A stretch of 37,670 nt of DNA from Chara braunii (Eukaryota; Streptophyta; Charophyceae; Charales; Characeae): NCBI GenBank assembly GCA_003427395.1, contig BFEA01000044.1:1856381-1894050 (forward strand). Direction: 5' to 3'. The position numbers were made by a program, and so were the translations under genes. Below are positions 22,216 through 31,767 of this stretch, piece after piece; positions within the stretch are counted from its first letter, which is position 1; every line of letters begins with the position of its first letter. Under the pieces are notes generated by a model. That model was given only the letters and a program-made list of their open reading frames with translations. It was not told the origin of the DNA and searched no databases.

Positions 22216-22860
22216 CTATTCGCGGGGAGACGTTAGGGTTACGGTGGGGGACTCTGTATGTGCGTAGGAACGTAGCATCATACAGAGAAGATAGGTTCAC
22301 GACTGTGCTACGACACTAGGAATGGATTGCCTTTAATGAATTAAATAATTAATTTAACTAATTAGTCAATTCTAATTAATTAACCCATGTGCCTGCCCAT
22401 CTTCCCGCGAATGCAACGCACCCTCATCATGGCTTGTGTCCGGCCGGAAAGAGAGCTTTTGTGCATTCATGATGAGAGTACGATGCGTTCCGTTAAGGTC
22501 GGCGACGACGGTCAGGCTAGAGTAGAGTTCCTCTACCTCATAGCCAACGCAACACCCACTGCAGTGGGTCGGAACGATAGCTTGTGTTCATTCCTGATGA
22601 GGGCACGTTGTTGTGTTCGGGGGAAGACGGCAGGGCTAGCTCAGAGGTACTCTTACTTCATAGACTTACTAGCGAGGGAGTACGAGGGACGACTACAACC
22701 GAACACAGTGCTCGGTAATTATATCTGTATCTGTCCCGAAAATTGCATTAAGTACGGTGCTATAGCGACACCGGCGTTGGGTCGGGGGAAAGAAGGTAGT
22801 GCAACCAACGGTAAAGATCCCAGGCCAAGCCAGCCTAGAGTGTCCCCCGGAGCTTGCAGA
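22216..22860. other. Unassigned sequence with a diverged duplication of about 125 bp
   Basis: The stretches starting near 22440 and 22565 share the order CGGAA, AGAGCTT/GATAGCTT, GTG-TTCAT, TGATGAG, GACGGYCAGGCTAG/GACGGCAGGGCTAG and CTACCTCATAG/CTTACTTCATAG. A plus-strand frame (22387-22938) spans them but ends inside the U6-derived insert, so it is not a conserved gene. An AT-rich palindromic patch (TTAATTAA words) lies at 22335-22385. Confidence 0.5.
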
Positions 22861-22874
22861 AAGCTAACTTCAAA
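22861..22874. repeat. Target-site duplication, left copy (U6 retrocopy)
   Basis: AAAGCTAACTTCAA here is repeated exactly at 22995-23008, on either side of the U6-derived segment and its A-rich tail. Fourteen bases is a typical length for LINE-mediated insertion. Confidence 0.9.
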
Positions 22875-22876
22875 TG

Positions 22877-22972
22877 TCCTTCGGAACATCCGTCAGAATT
22901 GGAGCGATAGAGAGAAGATTAGCATGGCCCATGTGTAAGGATGAGACGCATAGACGAGAAATGGTCCACATT
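22877..22972 (+). pseudogene. U6 spliceosomal snRNA retropseudogene
   Basis: The segment follows U6 from end to end: GTCCTTCGG at the 5' hairpin, ACATCCG, AATTGGA, GAGAAGATTAGCATGGCCC (22912-22930, including the near-invariant ACAGAGA region, here ATAGAGAGAAGATTAGCA), AAGGATGA, ACGCATA and GAGAAATGGTCCA. It departs from the conserved sequence at several normally fixed places: ACAGAGA has become TAGAGAG, and the CCCCTGCGCAAGG segment reads CCCATGTGTAAGG. No TATA box at about -25 and no plant upstream element (USE-like RTCCCACATCG) is visible. The RNA 3' end is followed by an A-rich tail and a matching target-site duplication. These facts fit a reverse-transcribed copy and not an active Pol III gene. 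Confidence 0.9.
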
Positions 22973-22994
22973 AAAATAAAATAAAAAGAATAAA
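22973..22994 (+). other. A-rich tail of the U6 retrocopy
   Basis: AAAATAAAATAAAAAGAATA lies between the U6 3' end and the second target-site duplication. Pol III U6 genes end in a T run on this strand, which is absent. Confidence 0.8.
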
Positions 22995-23008
22995 AAAGCT
23001 AACTTCAA
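22995..23008. repeat. Target-site duplication, right copy (U6 retrocopy)
   Basis: This is the exact second copy of AAAGCTAACTTCAA, following the A-rich tail. Confidence 0.9.
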
Positions 23009-23307
23009 TTTTCAATTTAAAAAAACGTGGTTACTATCAAGAAGAGCCAAGCATTCCCAAAAAAAAAAAAAAAAAAAAAAGAAGAGCCAAGCAAAACAGC
23101 GGGACAGGAACGGAGCCTGAAGAAAATGTGCATGCAGACAAAAAAAAAAAGAAGTTCATAACATTGAGGGCTGCGGGTGAAGGAGGACGACGCCCGGACT
23201 AAAGGAGAAGGACGCAGGGACTGAAGGAGGAGGACGCCAATGCTACTAGCGAGTCTGCTCTCAGTCATGGAGAAAGCTCAGAAAGGACGACACCGAAGGA
23301 GGGAGGG

Positions 23308-23356
<49 letters not shown>

Positions 23357-23514
23357 CGAGAAGAGAATGAATTACCACTTCCTCCAAGCCTCCCTGAATT
23401 TCACTGCGCACCGAGTTTTGCCGAGCCTGGGTCTCATTGTATTCTCTTTTCTGGTACCCGTTGGGAAGAAAAAAAAGAAAAAAAAGAAAAGGAAAAACTT
23501 CGAAAAAACAAAGA
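23009..23514. repeat. A-rich sequence with a short duplication and a (GA)n microsatellite
   Basis: AAGAGCCAAGCA occurs at about 23041 and 23083, around a run of about 20 As. A (GA)n run lies at 23310-23352. Between them are purine-rich words such as GGAGGACG in several copies. There is no coding evidence beyond low-complexity frames. Confidence 0.7.
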
Positions 23515-23990
23515 CGTTAGGGACGTGAAAGCAGCTGTATACAGAACATTGGGTACACATGAGAGTCTGCCAAAGAGCGTTACTGCCCTCAGCAAAACAC
23601 GGCAATTGGAAAAAAAAAGGAAAAAAAGCAACAACTCTTTGGATGTGAAAGCAGCTGGATACAGAACATTGGGCACCCTCCCAACGGGCGTTACAGCCCT
23701 CAGCAAACCCGGCTGTACGGAAGGGGGGGGAAAAAGCAAAAACAGCAACAGCTCTTTGGACGTAAAATCACCAAAGGGCATTACTGCCCTCAGCAAAACA
23801 CGGCAATGAGCAACAACTCTTTGGACGTGAAAACAGCTGGATACAGAACATTGGGCACAAGTGAGAATACACCCTCCCGGCTGTACAGAAAAGAAAAAAA
23901 AAACAAAAAAAAAAACAGCAACAGCTCTTTGGACGTGAAAGCAGGCTGGATACAGAATGTTGAGTACATCTGAGAGTGCCGGGTTGGTTG
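23515..23990. repeat. Diverged tandem repeat of about 110-120 bp, five units
   Basis: GGACGTGAAA (or a close variant) starts units at 23521, 23641, 23758, 23823 and 23931. Each is followed by CAGCTGGATACAGAACATTG and then by GTTACTGCCCTCAGCAAAAC-like sequence and a poly-A-rich linker ending CAACTCTTT. The third unit lacks its middle part. Both strands have open frames, but the A-rich linkers vary in length, so a satellite-like repeat is more likely than a protein. Confidence 0.85.
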
Positions 23991-24126
23991 CAAGCGTCAG
24001 CTGTCCGTGGCAAGCGCCCTGCCTCGTTGGCAGGGCACTAGAACTAACTTCGAAGAAAAAATGAAAAACACAAAAAAAAACAAAAAACGAAACTATCGAT
24101 GATTCTGGGCAGATGCACTCCTGGAG

Positions 24127-24309
24127 GCACTACTGTGAGCACACCTCCTTCGTAGCTTTTTTTTTTTTTTTTTTTTTTTTTAAAGGTAATTGCCATTAGC
24201 AGAACAATAGTCCAAGAGAGGCCGGGAATCCTCTACAAACAACCCGGAGACTCATTAGCACTACTGTGAGCACACCTCCTTAGCACTACTGTGAGCACAC
24301 CTCCTTCGT
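24127..24309 (-). mobile_element. Very short 5'-truncated LINE insertion with long target-site duplication
   Basis: A run of 25 or more Ts (24157-24181) precedes TAAAGG and about 76 bases of sequence (to 24257). On the minus strand this is a LINE 3' end plus poly-A tail. Its CCGGCCTC-containing end resembles the 3' end of the larger LINE at 28.35 kb. The bases before the tail (24127-24153, starting GCACTACTGTGAGCACACCT) recur after the insert at 24258-24281 and again at 24283-24309. The duplicated sequence is 24-27 bp, with one extra tandem copy on the right. Confidence 0.75.
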
Positions 24310-24747
24310 TTCTTTTCCCGACGTCCTTCCTTTCAACTCTGCAGTTTCTTCTTTTTTGCCTTTTTTGTTTTTTCTCCGATCAGCCCCACAAGGCCCAAAT
24401 GTTTTGTTTTTGCCAACCCTCACCAGGAACCCCGAGCTTTGTGGTGGTTGAAGAAAAGTAATCCAAGATAGAAAATATAAACGAAACGAGTCCAAAGTTG
24501 ACATCTTGACCGACACGAACGATGCGAGCCGAGTAGTACATGCGCGCCAAAAGCAATGCAAGCATCCGATCCATACAGATACATAATACTTTAATTAGAT
24601 AACAAAGATAGGGAGATGAGTTCATCAGATGAGGAGAGAGAGAGAAGGAAAATAGGGGGCGGAGGAGGGAGAGGAGCAGCGAGGATGGGGGAAACCCCGG
24701 GGGTGGCTTGGAGGAGGGGGGGGGGGGGGGGGAAAGAAGGGGAGTAC
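24310..24747 (-). other. Putative intron of the stress-protein gene
   Basis: Minus-strand sequence after the proposed donor (GT at 24747-24746) is polypyrimidine-rich with a C run of about 18 opposite 24716-24732 and no second USP motif. The downstream exon is not identified. The LINE stub and the repeats to its left may lie in the same intron, or the gene may be cut off. Confidence 0.35.
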
Positions 24748-24967
24748 CTATGCACGCCGGCAGCAAGCCCACTGAGCCAGAAGAACTCTTCACTCCCGTG
24801 GCAGGAGCTCCTTGTTGGTCCCATGGAGAGCGGCGGACATGAATTAAGAAAATTTTGTCGTCGGGCCGAATAAAGCAATCGACCGCCCATCGGAATGCAA
24901 GTTCTGCTCCCTTGGATTCATCCACGGCAATCAGAATATTGCGCGGAGTATCCAAAAGCGGCTGCAT
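24748..24967 (-). CDS. Universal stress protein (UspA family), first exon
   Basis: On the minus strand, from an ATG at 24967, the frame reads MQPLLDTPRNILIAVDESKG, then ELAFRWAVDCFIRPDDKIFL and IHVRRSP. This is the beta1-alpha1-beta2 start of the UspA fold: ILIAVDES is the nucleotide-site strand and loop, followed by the helix with W and the LIHV strand. USP proteins are small cytosolic, often ATP-binding, stress-responsive proteins of about 150-200 residues. After about 73 codons the frame enters proline-rich low complexity. A donor fits at the CATAG|GTACTC boundary. The second half of the fold, with the G-x2-G-x9-G(S/T) loop, is not seen in the window. The frame is open for another 59 codons upstream, so an earlier start is possible. 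The exon is unbroken and its codons look normal. Confidence 0.7.
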
Positions 24968-25264
24968 CGGACCCCCAGTGATGCAGAAGCTGGAAGTTGG
25001 GCCCAGCTTCGGATCCAGGCTCAGACCAGGCTCGGGCTTCTTGGCAATGAAGAATATTACGAGATTCAGGGACGGAAAAAACGAAAAAGGCGGTCTAATG
25101 GACAACAGGACTGAGGTAGTCCGTGAAAAGCTGGTAGTCGTCACAAAGGAGACTCAACAGGATCTATATATCTCTAAATTGAAGCCATTTGTCTATGACC
25201 AGATTTCATCTTCTACCTATCATGTAATCTAGAGAACCATTGATTTGTTTATCATTTGCTTACT
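24968..25264. promoter_or_regulatory. Upstream or 5' UTR region of the stress-protein gene
   Basis: This lies directly upstream of the proposed minus-strand start codon. I see no decisive core promoter element. The frame stays open to 25144, so part may be coding. Confidence 0.25.
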
Positions 25265-25268
25265 TGGC

Positions 25269-25299
<31 letters not shown>

Positions 25300-25403
25300 A
25301 ATCTATCTATCTATCTACGCATCGGTTATCCATCAGTTTATTCATTGTTTATTTATTGGCAATATACCTATCCAAGTATAGATCTAGTCAGCATGTCCGT
25401 CCG

Positions 25404-25477
<74 letters not shown>

Positions 25478-25480
25478 CGT
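25265..25480. repeat. (CTAT)n microsatellite, two blocks
   Basis: CTAT repeats run at about 25268-25317 and, longer, at 25405-25477, with an AT-rich interruption. The Leu/Ser/Ile/Tyr repeat peptides in all frames are artefacts of this tract. Confidence 0.95.
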
Positions 25481-25628
25481 CTGTATGTCTATAATCTGTA
25501 TATTCATTGACATATCTGCTACTATGAATCTATCGATTAACATATGACGATGCTAACCAGCATGCTGCACGTAAGTAATGCCTGGAACTTTCCAACAACC
25601 CCTCGCGGTAGGTGCATCAAGAAGCCGT

Positions 25629-25630
<2 letters not shown>

Positions 25631-25702
<72 letters not shown>

Positions 25703-25797
25703 NNNNNNNNNNNNNNNNNNNNNNNNNNNNNNNNNNNNNNNNNNNNNNNNNNNNNNNNNNNNNNNNNNNNNNNNNNNNNNNNNNNNNNNNNNNNNNN
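25631..25797. repeat. (CT)n microsatellite running into a 95-base assembly gap
   Basis: CT dinucleotides run from about 25631 to 25702 and are followed by 95 Ns (25703-25797). The assembly broke inside the microsatellite, so its true length is unknown. Confidence 0.95.
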
Positions 25798-27174
25798 CCC
25801 TCCTCTTTCCCCTCTGCATCCACCGTGAAGGGGTCACCTCGCCTAAACAATATAAACAAAGAGATGCATGTCAGAGAAATGTGGCGTTCAACTTTGAAGA
25901 AGCCCCTCCCCTCTCTGTCATGCTCTCCCCGACTCCACCTGCTCACCGGTAGTCAACCCAAGCGAGGCGGCGTTCAAATCTGACGACGAAAACGTCAAAG
26001 AACGAGCTTGACTTGCTCCGAGCCGCTGACGACAACTCGCAGCATAGGCGACTGCTGGTAGTCACGGCTCCTCGGAGGGTCGAGCCTCGGACCTCCGTTA
26101 TCTGGACAACCACTCGCGAACGATAGGACGACAAAGCCCGTTTTTCCTCACGGTCGCACGGATATGACGCCCGCCGCTAGCTTGTGGCCAGTTCGGCACC
26201 TCTCTCCATCTCTCTGCCAAGCTTCTCTCCGTCCATTTCCCATGAAAGTGCCTCCAATGCAGACATAGCGAAGCTTGGCCTCTACTCGCCGTCCCCAGCG
26301 TCAACCTGCAGCAGGAAACCTCCTCTCCAACTAACCGACGCTGGCGGCCTATGGCTATGACGTGGTTAGTTTGACCGAACGTTGATGTGTATGGACGGAT
26401 GGTCGTGATGGGTTCTGGGATGTATAGATGGCCGGGATAGGGTCCAAGGAACGATTGAGCGGTTTGGATGTGTCGATGGATGCGATCGATTTAGATTACG
26501 AATTTGATCGACGGGTCGGAAAAGGAAGATCTCAATTTTGCAGCAGAAAAATGACGTCAATGTTCCGCGCGCCTGCCGCTGCTAGCGGCGGACAGCGCAG
26601 AGTAGATTAATCTCTCTTTCGATTAAAACAGGTGCAGTTTTCGCCTTTTACGGTAACTCCTTACGAGTCTGTGGAGTCGGATGGCTTTCAGAGCTGTGCT
26701 GGAAGATTACCGTGACTACACTCGGCTTCCAAGTTTCCGCGCTCACCGCCATCACCACCACCTTCACCATTCCACACCTATACGTACATGTATCTCGGAC
26801 GTGTCGAGCAAATAGATGACACGCTGTTTCTCTTCCCGCCAACATACCCGTTGTGCATTTCGCTCGTTCGCGTCCTGCTAACACTTCCCGTGTTATGTGC
26901 CTGTCTGTTTTGCGTGCGCATATGCGCGTGCGTGTGCGCGCGGGTGGGGGTGCAGGTGCGTGTGTGTGTCTGCACATGTATGTATGTGTACGCGCGTCTG
27001 TCGCTTTCTAGTGCCGGCGACCCCGCCTTGCCCCATATCGCCCTCTGGGTTTCGGCGGAACAACCCTTTTTCGTGACGGAACTCTGAAATTGGCGTTGGC
27101 GGAGTTTCCGAAGGATGCGATGGCGGGATAAGCCCCGATCCCCTCCTCTCAATGATCACACCGCGCTTTTTCAC
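25798..27174. other. GC-rich unassigned sequence with an alternating purine-pyrimidine tract
   Basis: No protein motif is visible on either strand. TGACGTCA, a palindromic ACGT-core (bZIP-type) word, is at 26552-26559. Alternating GC/GT/CA/TA steps are dense at 26911-27000 (GCGTGCGCATATGCGCGTGC and similar). The stretch lies 1-2 kb upstream of the stress-protein start and may include its promoter, but I cannot show it. Confidence 0.4.
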
Positions 27175-27283
27175 ATGGGGGGGGGGTGGAGGTGGCCCGT
27201 CTCCGCAAAGAAAGTGCTCACCCGTCGAAAGTGCTCACCACCCCCCCCCCCCCCCCAAAAAAAAAAAAAAAAAAAAAAAAAAG
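27175..27283. repeat. Homopolymer cluster: G run, C run, A run, with AAAGTGCTCACC repeated
   Basis: G runs at 27177-27187, C at 27240-27256 and A at 27257-27281. AAGTGCTCACC occurs at about 27211, 27229 and 27281. Confidence 0.85.
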
Positions 27284-28351
27284 TGCTCACCCCTCACAAA
27301 ATGAAGTACCCTTGTAAGACGGACGGTCGATGACACGGCAAAAAGCTGAGCCGCCATGGACGAGCAAGGGTGTCACGTGGCGGGAAGGAGGATCTTTCCT
27401 TTTTTTTCTGCTTTTCTTTTTCTCTTTTTTTTTTTTTCGTTTTTTTTCACGAGGATCTTTTCGTTTCGGCGACGTACAGAAGCCCTAGATTGTTCGCAAT
27501 CAACAGCTCACGACTCGGGTCCTCTCAGTCCATCACAAACTTCTTTTATTTTTTTTATGCTTTTCTGAAAGCTACATTCTTCTCTCAATTCACCTAGTTG
27601 TAGGCATACGGGGAACCTCGTAGCAGCCAGAACGCTGTTCACGAGAGAACATGCGCGCGCTGCTCCCGATCTGCAGGTGGGCGATACCGGCCAGGGGACA
27701 CCCGATAGCATCAGGGACCATGCCAACAGGACCAATCCCTGTGCCTCCCCTCAGGTCCCCTCTCCTACGAACATCAGCAAACTCTGCTCAATGCCTATTG
27801 GGGGATCCAGTGGTCTATCTTTAGGTGGCGGGCGCACTAGAGGATCGGAGGTTCCATAAGAGCACGCTGGGAGAAGGTTTGCTCTTGACAATGACAAAAG
27901 TGCCCACTGGAACGCACAGTGACTGGAACTGCCATCTGCACCTGGACCTCAATAGAGGCCCAGGCTCAAAAAAAATCGCAGCCAGGAGGGTGCACTTGTT
28001 CGCAGTCAGGAGGCTGCGCTTGTGTGGGTTCCATTTTTGTGGTTTCATTTCTTTCTATTTTTGGTAAGGCCGTGAAGTACAGCTTCGCTAGGACGGGTTC
28101 GTTTGGGGTCTCCGACAGCAGAAAATAGGGTCCGGTCGCAGTCGTCCCTAAGACCGGTCGTAGGGCAGGTTATCTTGTCAAGGTCATTGCCATTTAGTAT
28201 AAAGCGCCGTCCATTGTTTCCCGTTTGAGAGAGAGAGTTTTTTCCTGTTGCAAACTGGGGGCAGGCGATATGGGTCTGGGGCCTGGACCCACTAGTGAAG
28301 TATTCTACTACGTGTGATGCAATTTTATGGTTTTTTGGAAAAGACAAAGTG
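27284..28351. other. Unassigned sequence with T-rich tracts
   Basis: A T-rich stretch spans 27393-27450. A GCCGCCATGG context at 27351-27360 looks like a strong start, but the frame behind it is a Phe-rich low-complexity stretch of 70 codons. GCAGCCAGGAGG and GCAGTCAGGAGG form a short direct repeat at 27978 and 28001. No gene is supported. Confidence 0.4.
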
Positions 28352-29224
28352 AATTTATTTATTTATTTTTTAAAGGAGCCAAGCACTTTATTACAATTGT
28401 TTTCAACGAGGCCGGGGAACCTCACAATACTGACAGCATCAGCCAGCTTAGCTTAGGCTTTGGAGGGGTACTTCAAACTAGGAACAGTTCCGTTCCCTGG
28501 ACCTCTGTCCTGACTTTCCCTCTCTGAGCAAAGGACAACAAAATTGGCTCCAGGGCCAACAAAGACCGAACAAACCAGAACAAAAAAAAGGTCCTCATAA
28601 AAGACTAATAAACAATCACAAACCCCTTACTCCTACCTCTTCTACCTATGTCTTGAACTTCTACCCATTTTGTGTCCTGCTAATCCGTTTAGCCTCGACG
28701 GTTTCCAAACCAGCACTCCTTCCTCTTTCTTTCCCTCTGCCTGTCTTCTGCGACTGTTCCAAGGCCTGCCGACCGAGTGCTCAGGTCTTTGTACGTCTTT
28801 TCCAACTACCTCATCTCTTTCGTGAGCCAGTCCCCTATGACCACTTTCCCTGCTACTAACTTTGCCATCCTACCACCGATCCCCCACGTCTCCTGAAACC
28901 ATTTCATCCCTACTTCGAGTTTCCACTTTTGGTTACCTTTCTTCTTCAATCTGTCAATATAGCTCTTCTCAATAGCTGAATGAATGTCACTCACATCTAC
29001 TTATTTGTCCATTCCTTTCCTCTGAACACTCTTTCATTCCTTTCTTGCCAAATCATCGTGCATCCCACCGCTCGAGCCACTTGAGCAACATAGCCCCAGC
29101 CTATCGATACTACGAAGTTGTCATGAACTCCTCCCAACAACATTCATGTCTTGGTCCATGGGAACGAGCTACTTGTGCACTCCTCCCAAAATTTTTCCCA
29201 CCACCTCCATAATCTAGCCGACGT

Positions 29225-29285
29225 CGGACAGTCCCACCATAGGTGGACAATTGATTTGAAAGCCCATTGGCATCTGGTACATGTC
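29225..29285 (-). pseudogene. zf-RVT zinc-binding motif of the LINE
   Basis: The minus-strand frame reads LTCTRCQWAFKSIVHLWWDC and continues PTSARLW. The C-x2-C ... H-x4-C spacing with aromatic residues and a following W is the pattern of the zinc-binding domain found near the C-terminus of plant LINE ORF2 proteins. It lies about 1.2 kb downstream of the reverse transcriptase in the LINE's direction, as expected. Frame breaks separate it from the catalytic domain. Confidence 0.7.
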
Positions 29286-30426
29286 AAATCTACCTTCACC
29301 TCATGCTCTCTTAGTCATATTGTCAATGGTGTCGCCACCATTGACAGTAGCCACAACGTAGAAGCCTGTCTTTGGCAGGGCATCAATTTTAACTGTTCCC
29401 ATCATTTCTTCAATGCATCGCCAATTTGTTCCAGTTCCAGTTCTAACAGTCTCATCCACCTACTCCTTGCCACAGTCTCCGGGTGCTTGAATGATATGAT
29501 CAACTTATATCCTAACCGGTGTGTATAGTTTAGAAGACTTACACTCTCTCCTTCTCTGCCCTGTGCCCGTCATTCCCACATTCCTGGGTCCGTTCCCATT
29601 ATTGAGATCGGTTTCCCTTCTGCAAACAGGATCCTTGGGGTCGAGCCTTCCGAGATGACCCGTACTTGGGAGAGAGCAGATCCCAGCGCTGGAATCCCCT
29701 CCTCCTTTTATGTAATTCGTTGGTTTCCCTTGCTTATTTCCCAACCTTGAAAACTTCTTTTCCGGTAGGGTTGAATCTCCAGAAGTTCCCACAGTTTTTT
29801 TCCTTCCTAAGTCTCTTGAATGTGCCAAGTTTCTGATGGATCAACTGCATTTAGGGCCAGTAGTTCCTTCCATTCATCCGAAATGGCCTTGATAACCAAT
29901 GTCAGTTTCTCCTCCACCTGTCTCGTTTGTCACAATCGGGTTTTCACCTTCTCAACTGTCTGTCAGTCTTCTGAGAATGCATTCCAGATGTCTCTGATCC
30001 TCAATATCCCTCTCTCTATCCACTTCCTTCCTATGCTCTAGGGATCTGCACCCAGCCACCGATCGTTTTCTCCTCTTATCCTCGAATTTTCGAAAATTGG
30101 TTGCGTGAGCAATTCCCCTTTTGTTACAGGCTCCACCCAGACGTCCGATCTTAGTTTCCTCCACGCCTGTATCAATGCTCTCCAGAGAGGTGATTTGACC
30201 CTCTTTCTTTGGAATGAATACAAAAAGACGCACATTCAAACATCGCTCCTCATTGGCAGGCTTCATTCATTTGCCAACCTGAAGATCTTTTTTACCAGGT
30301 GCACCCAGTGAGGTGTTGGTTCTTCACTAGCATTGCTTCATTTTGCTTTGTCGGGTCCCGCATCCCTTGTCCCCCTTTTGTTATAGGGAGGCACAACATC
30401 TCCCAGACCACCTTGGTGATAAAATT

Positions 30427-31767
30427 TTATTCTTCCTTGGCAAAAGATTTCCAGATAAATCTTGTCGCCCTCCTCCTTAGCTGTTTGCATGTATGGTCTC
30501 CGATTCTCCTGACTGTTGTGCCCATAGACCACAACAGGGCGAACAGAGTTCCGTTCAAGACCAGTGCTCTTCCAAATATCGAGAGGTGCGGTGCCTTTCC
30601 CCATGTGACCAGCTGATGAAGAGATTTCTGAAGAAGGATATCGTCTTGTTCTGCTGAGCAATCTAGTAGCGCAATTTGTACCCCCAAAAACCTCTCTGAC
30701 TTATCCTGTCCTACACCTTTCATCCCCCACTCTATTTCCAACTTCAATGCTTCCGGGAGCAGATAGACTGACTTGTGCCAGTTGATGGCTGCCTCCGAAA
30801 GTAGTGAGAACTCGTTCAAGCAGTCCCTCAGCGTTGTTAGTGATTCTACTGAGTTTTTTGATATCGCGAAGAGGTCGTTCGCTAAGGCCTTCACCTTGTA
30901 GGATGTTGGCCCTGTTGGCATACCTCTGCTTTGCGGATGCTCCCTGATATTATTCAACACGACATCAAATTGGACTGCGAACAGGAGGGGTGTCAGTGGG
31001 CAACCCTGACGTAAAAATCTTATCAAGTTAAACTCCTCTTACAGTTGCTCATTGATTATAATTGCTATTGTAAGGAATATATACAACGTCTTAACTCATC
31101 TGATGAAGTTTTTCCCAAATCTCATCCAGTGCAATGTAGATAGTACGTACGACCAATTCACCCGGTCGTACACCTTCTCCAAGTTTAGTAATAGTATCGC
31201 CACATTCATCTCCTCGCTTTGCACTACTTCTAAAGTTTGTATTGCAATAATGATGTTATCAAAAATTGACCTTCCTCTAATGAAGGTCGCTTGATCCCCT
31301 TTTACTAAGTCTGGGAGGTACTTACTCAATCTACGAGCCAAGATCTTTGCAAGTATCTTGTAGGAAACATTTGACAATGATACAAACCTCCAATTCCTGA
31401 TTTCTGTACTGTCCCCTTTCTTGAATAGTACAGTTATAACTCCACTGCACATTCCTTTGGACAACCTCCCTCTCGTAAGTATATTGTTATATATTTCAAC
31501 TAAGTACTCTCCCATATTTTTCCATTGGTCTGTGTACCATTCTGTTGGCAGTCCGTCATTACCTGACGCCTTTCCTTTGTACATATTTCTCAGAGTTTCT
31601 CGGGCTTCCTCATTCGTTATCGGTTTGTCCAGATCCAGTCTCCCCCTGAGAGTCTGGCTTTTGTGTTCTTCCAATGTGTGTTTCCCTCGTACAGATCTGT
31701 CACTACGTCTGCCCCCAGGGTCCAGGACGTTAATAAAGCTTTGTAATACATTATTGCATAGTTGCAC
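30427..31767 (-). pseudogene. LINE reverse transcriptase, catalytic residues lost
   Basis: Landmarks on the minus strand are KASGNDGLPTEWY, VITVLFKKGD, IRNWRFVSLSNVSYKILAKI, GDQATFIRGRSIFDNI and AILLLNLEKVYDRVNW. Across two stops near 31096 and 31048 these continue with FLRQGCPLTPLLFAVQFDVV, KALANDLFAIS, ERFLGVQI and HLSIFGRALVLNGTLFALLW. They follow L1-type reverse transcriptase motifs 0-7 plus thumb. The motif A aspartate (normally LLDFEKAYD) is Asn in LLNLEKVYD, and the first Asp of the ADD box is Asn in LANDLF. Both catalytic positions are lost, so the copy is dead even apart from the stops. Confidence 0.9.

Noticed and set aside
22387-22938. 183-codon plus-strand open frame
   Set aside because: It ends inside the retroposed U6 sequence and covers a diverged DNA duplication. 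No domain is recognisable.
22877-22972. Active U6 snRNA gene
   Set aside because: It has changes in the ACAGAGA region, no TATA or upstream element, an A-rich tail in place of a T terminator, and target-site duplications.
24380-25144. 254-codon minus-strand frame taken as one protein
   Set aside because: Only the central part (24748-24967) is a USP start. The rest is proline-rich low complexity and LINE-adjacent intron sequence.
25240-25983. Several frames of about 100 codons over the microsatellites and the gap
   Set aside because: They are translations of CTAT and CT repeats and of Ns.
27351-27568. Plus-strand start in a strong GCCGCCATGG context
   Set aside because: The frame quickly becomes a Phe-rich T-tract translation and has no domain.
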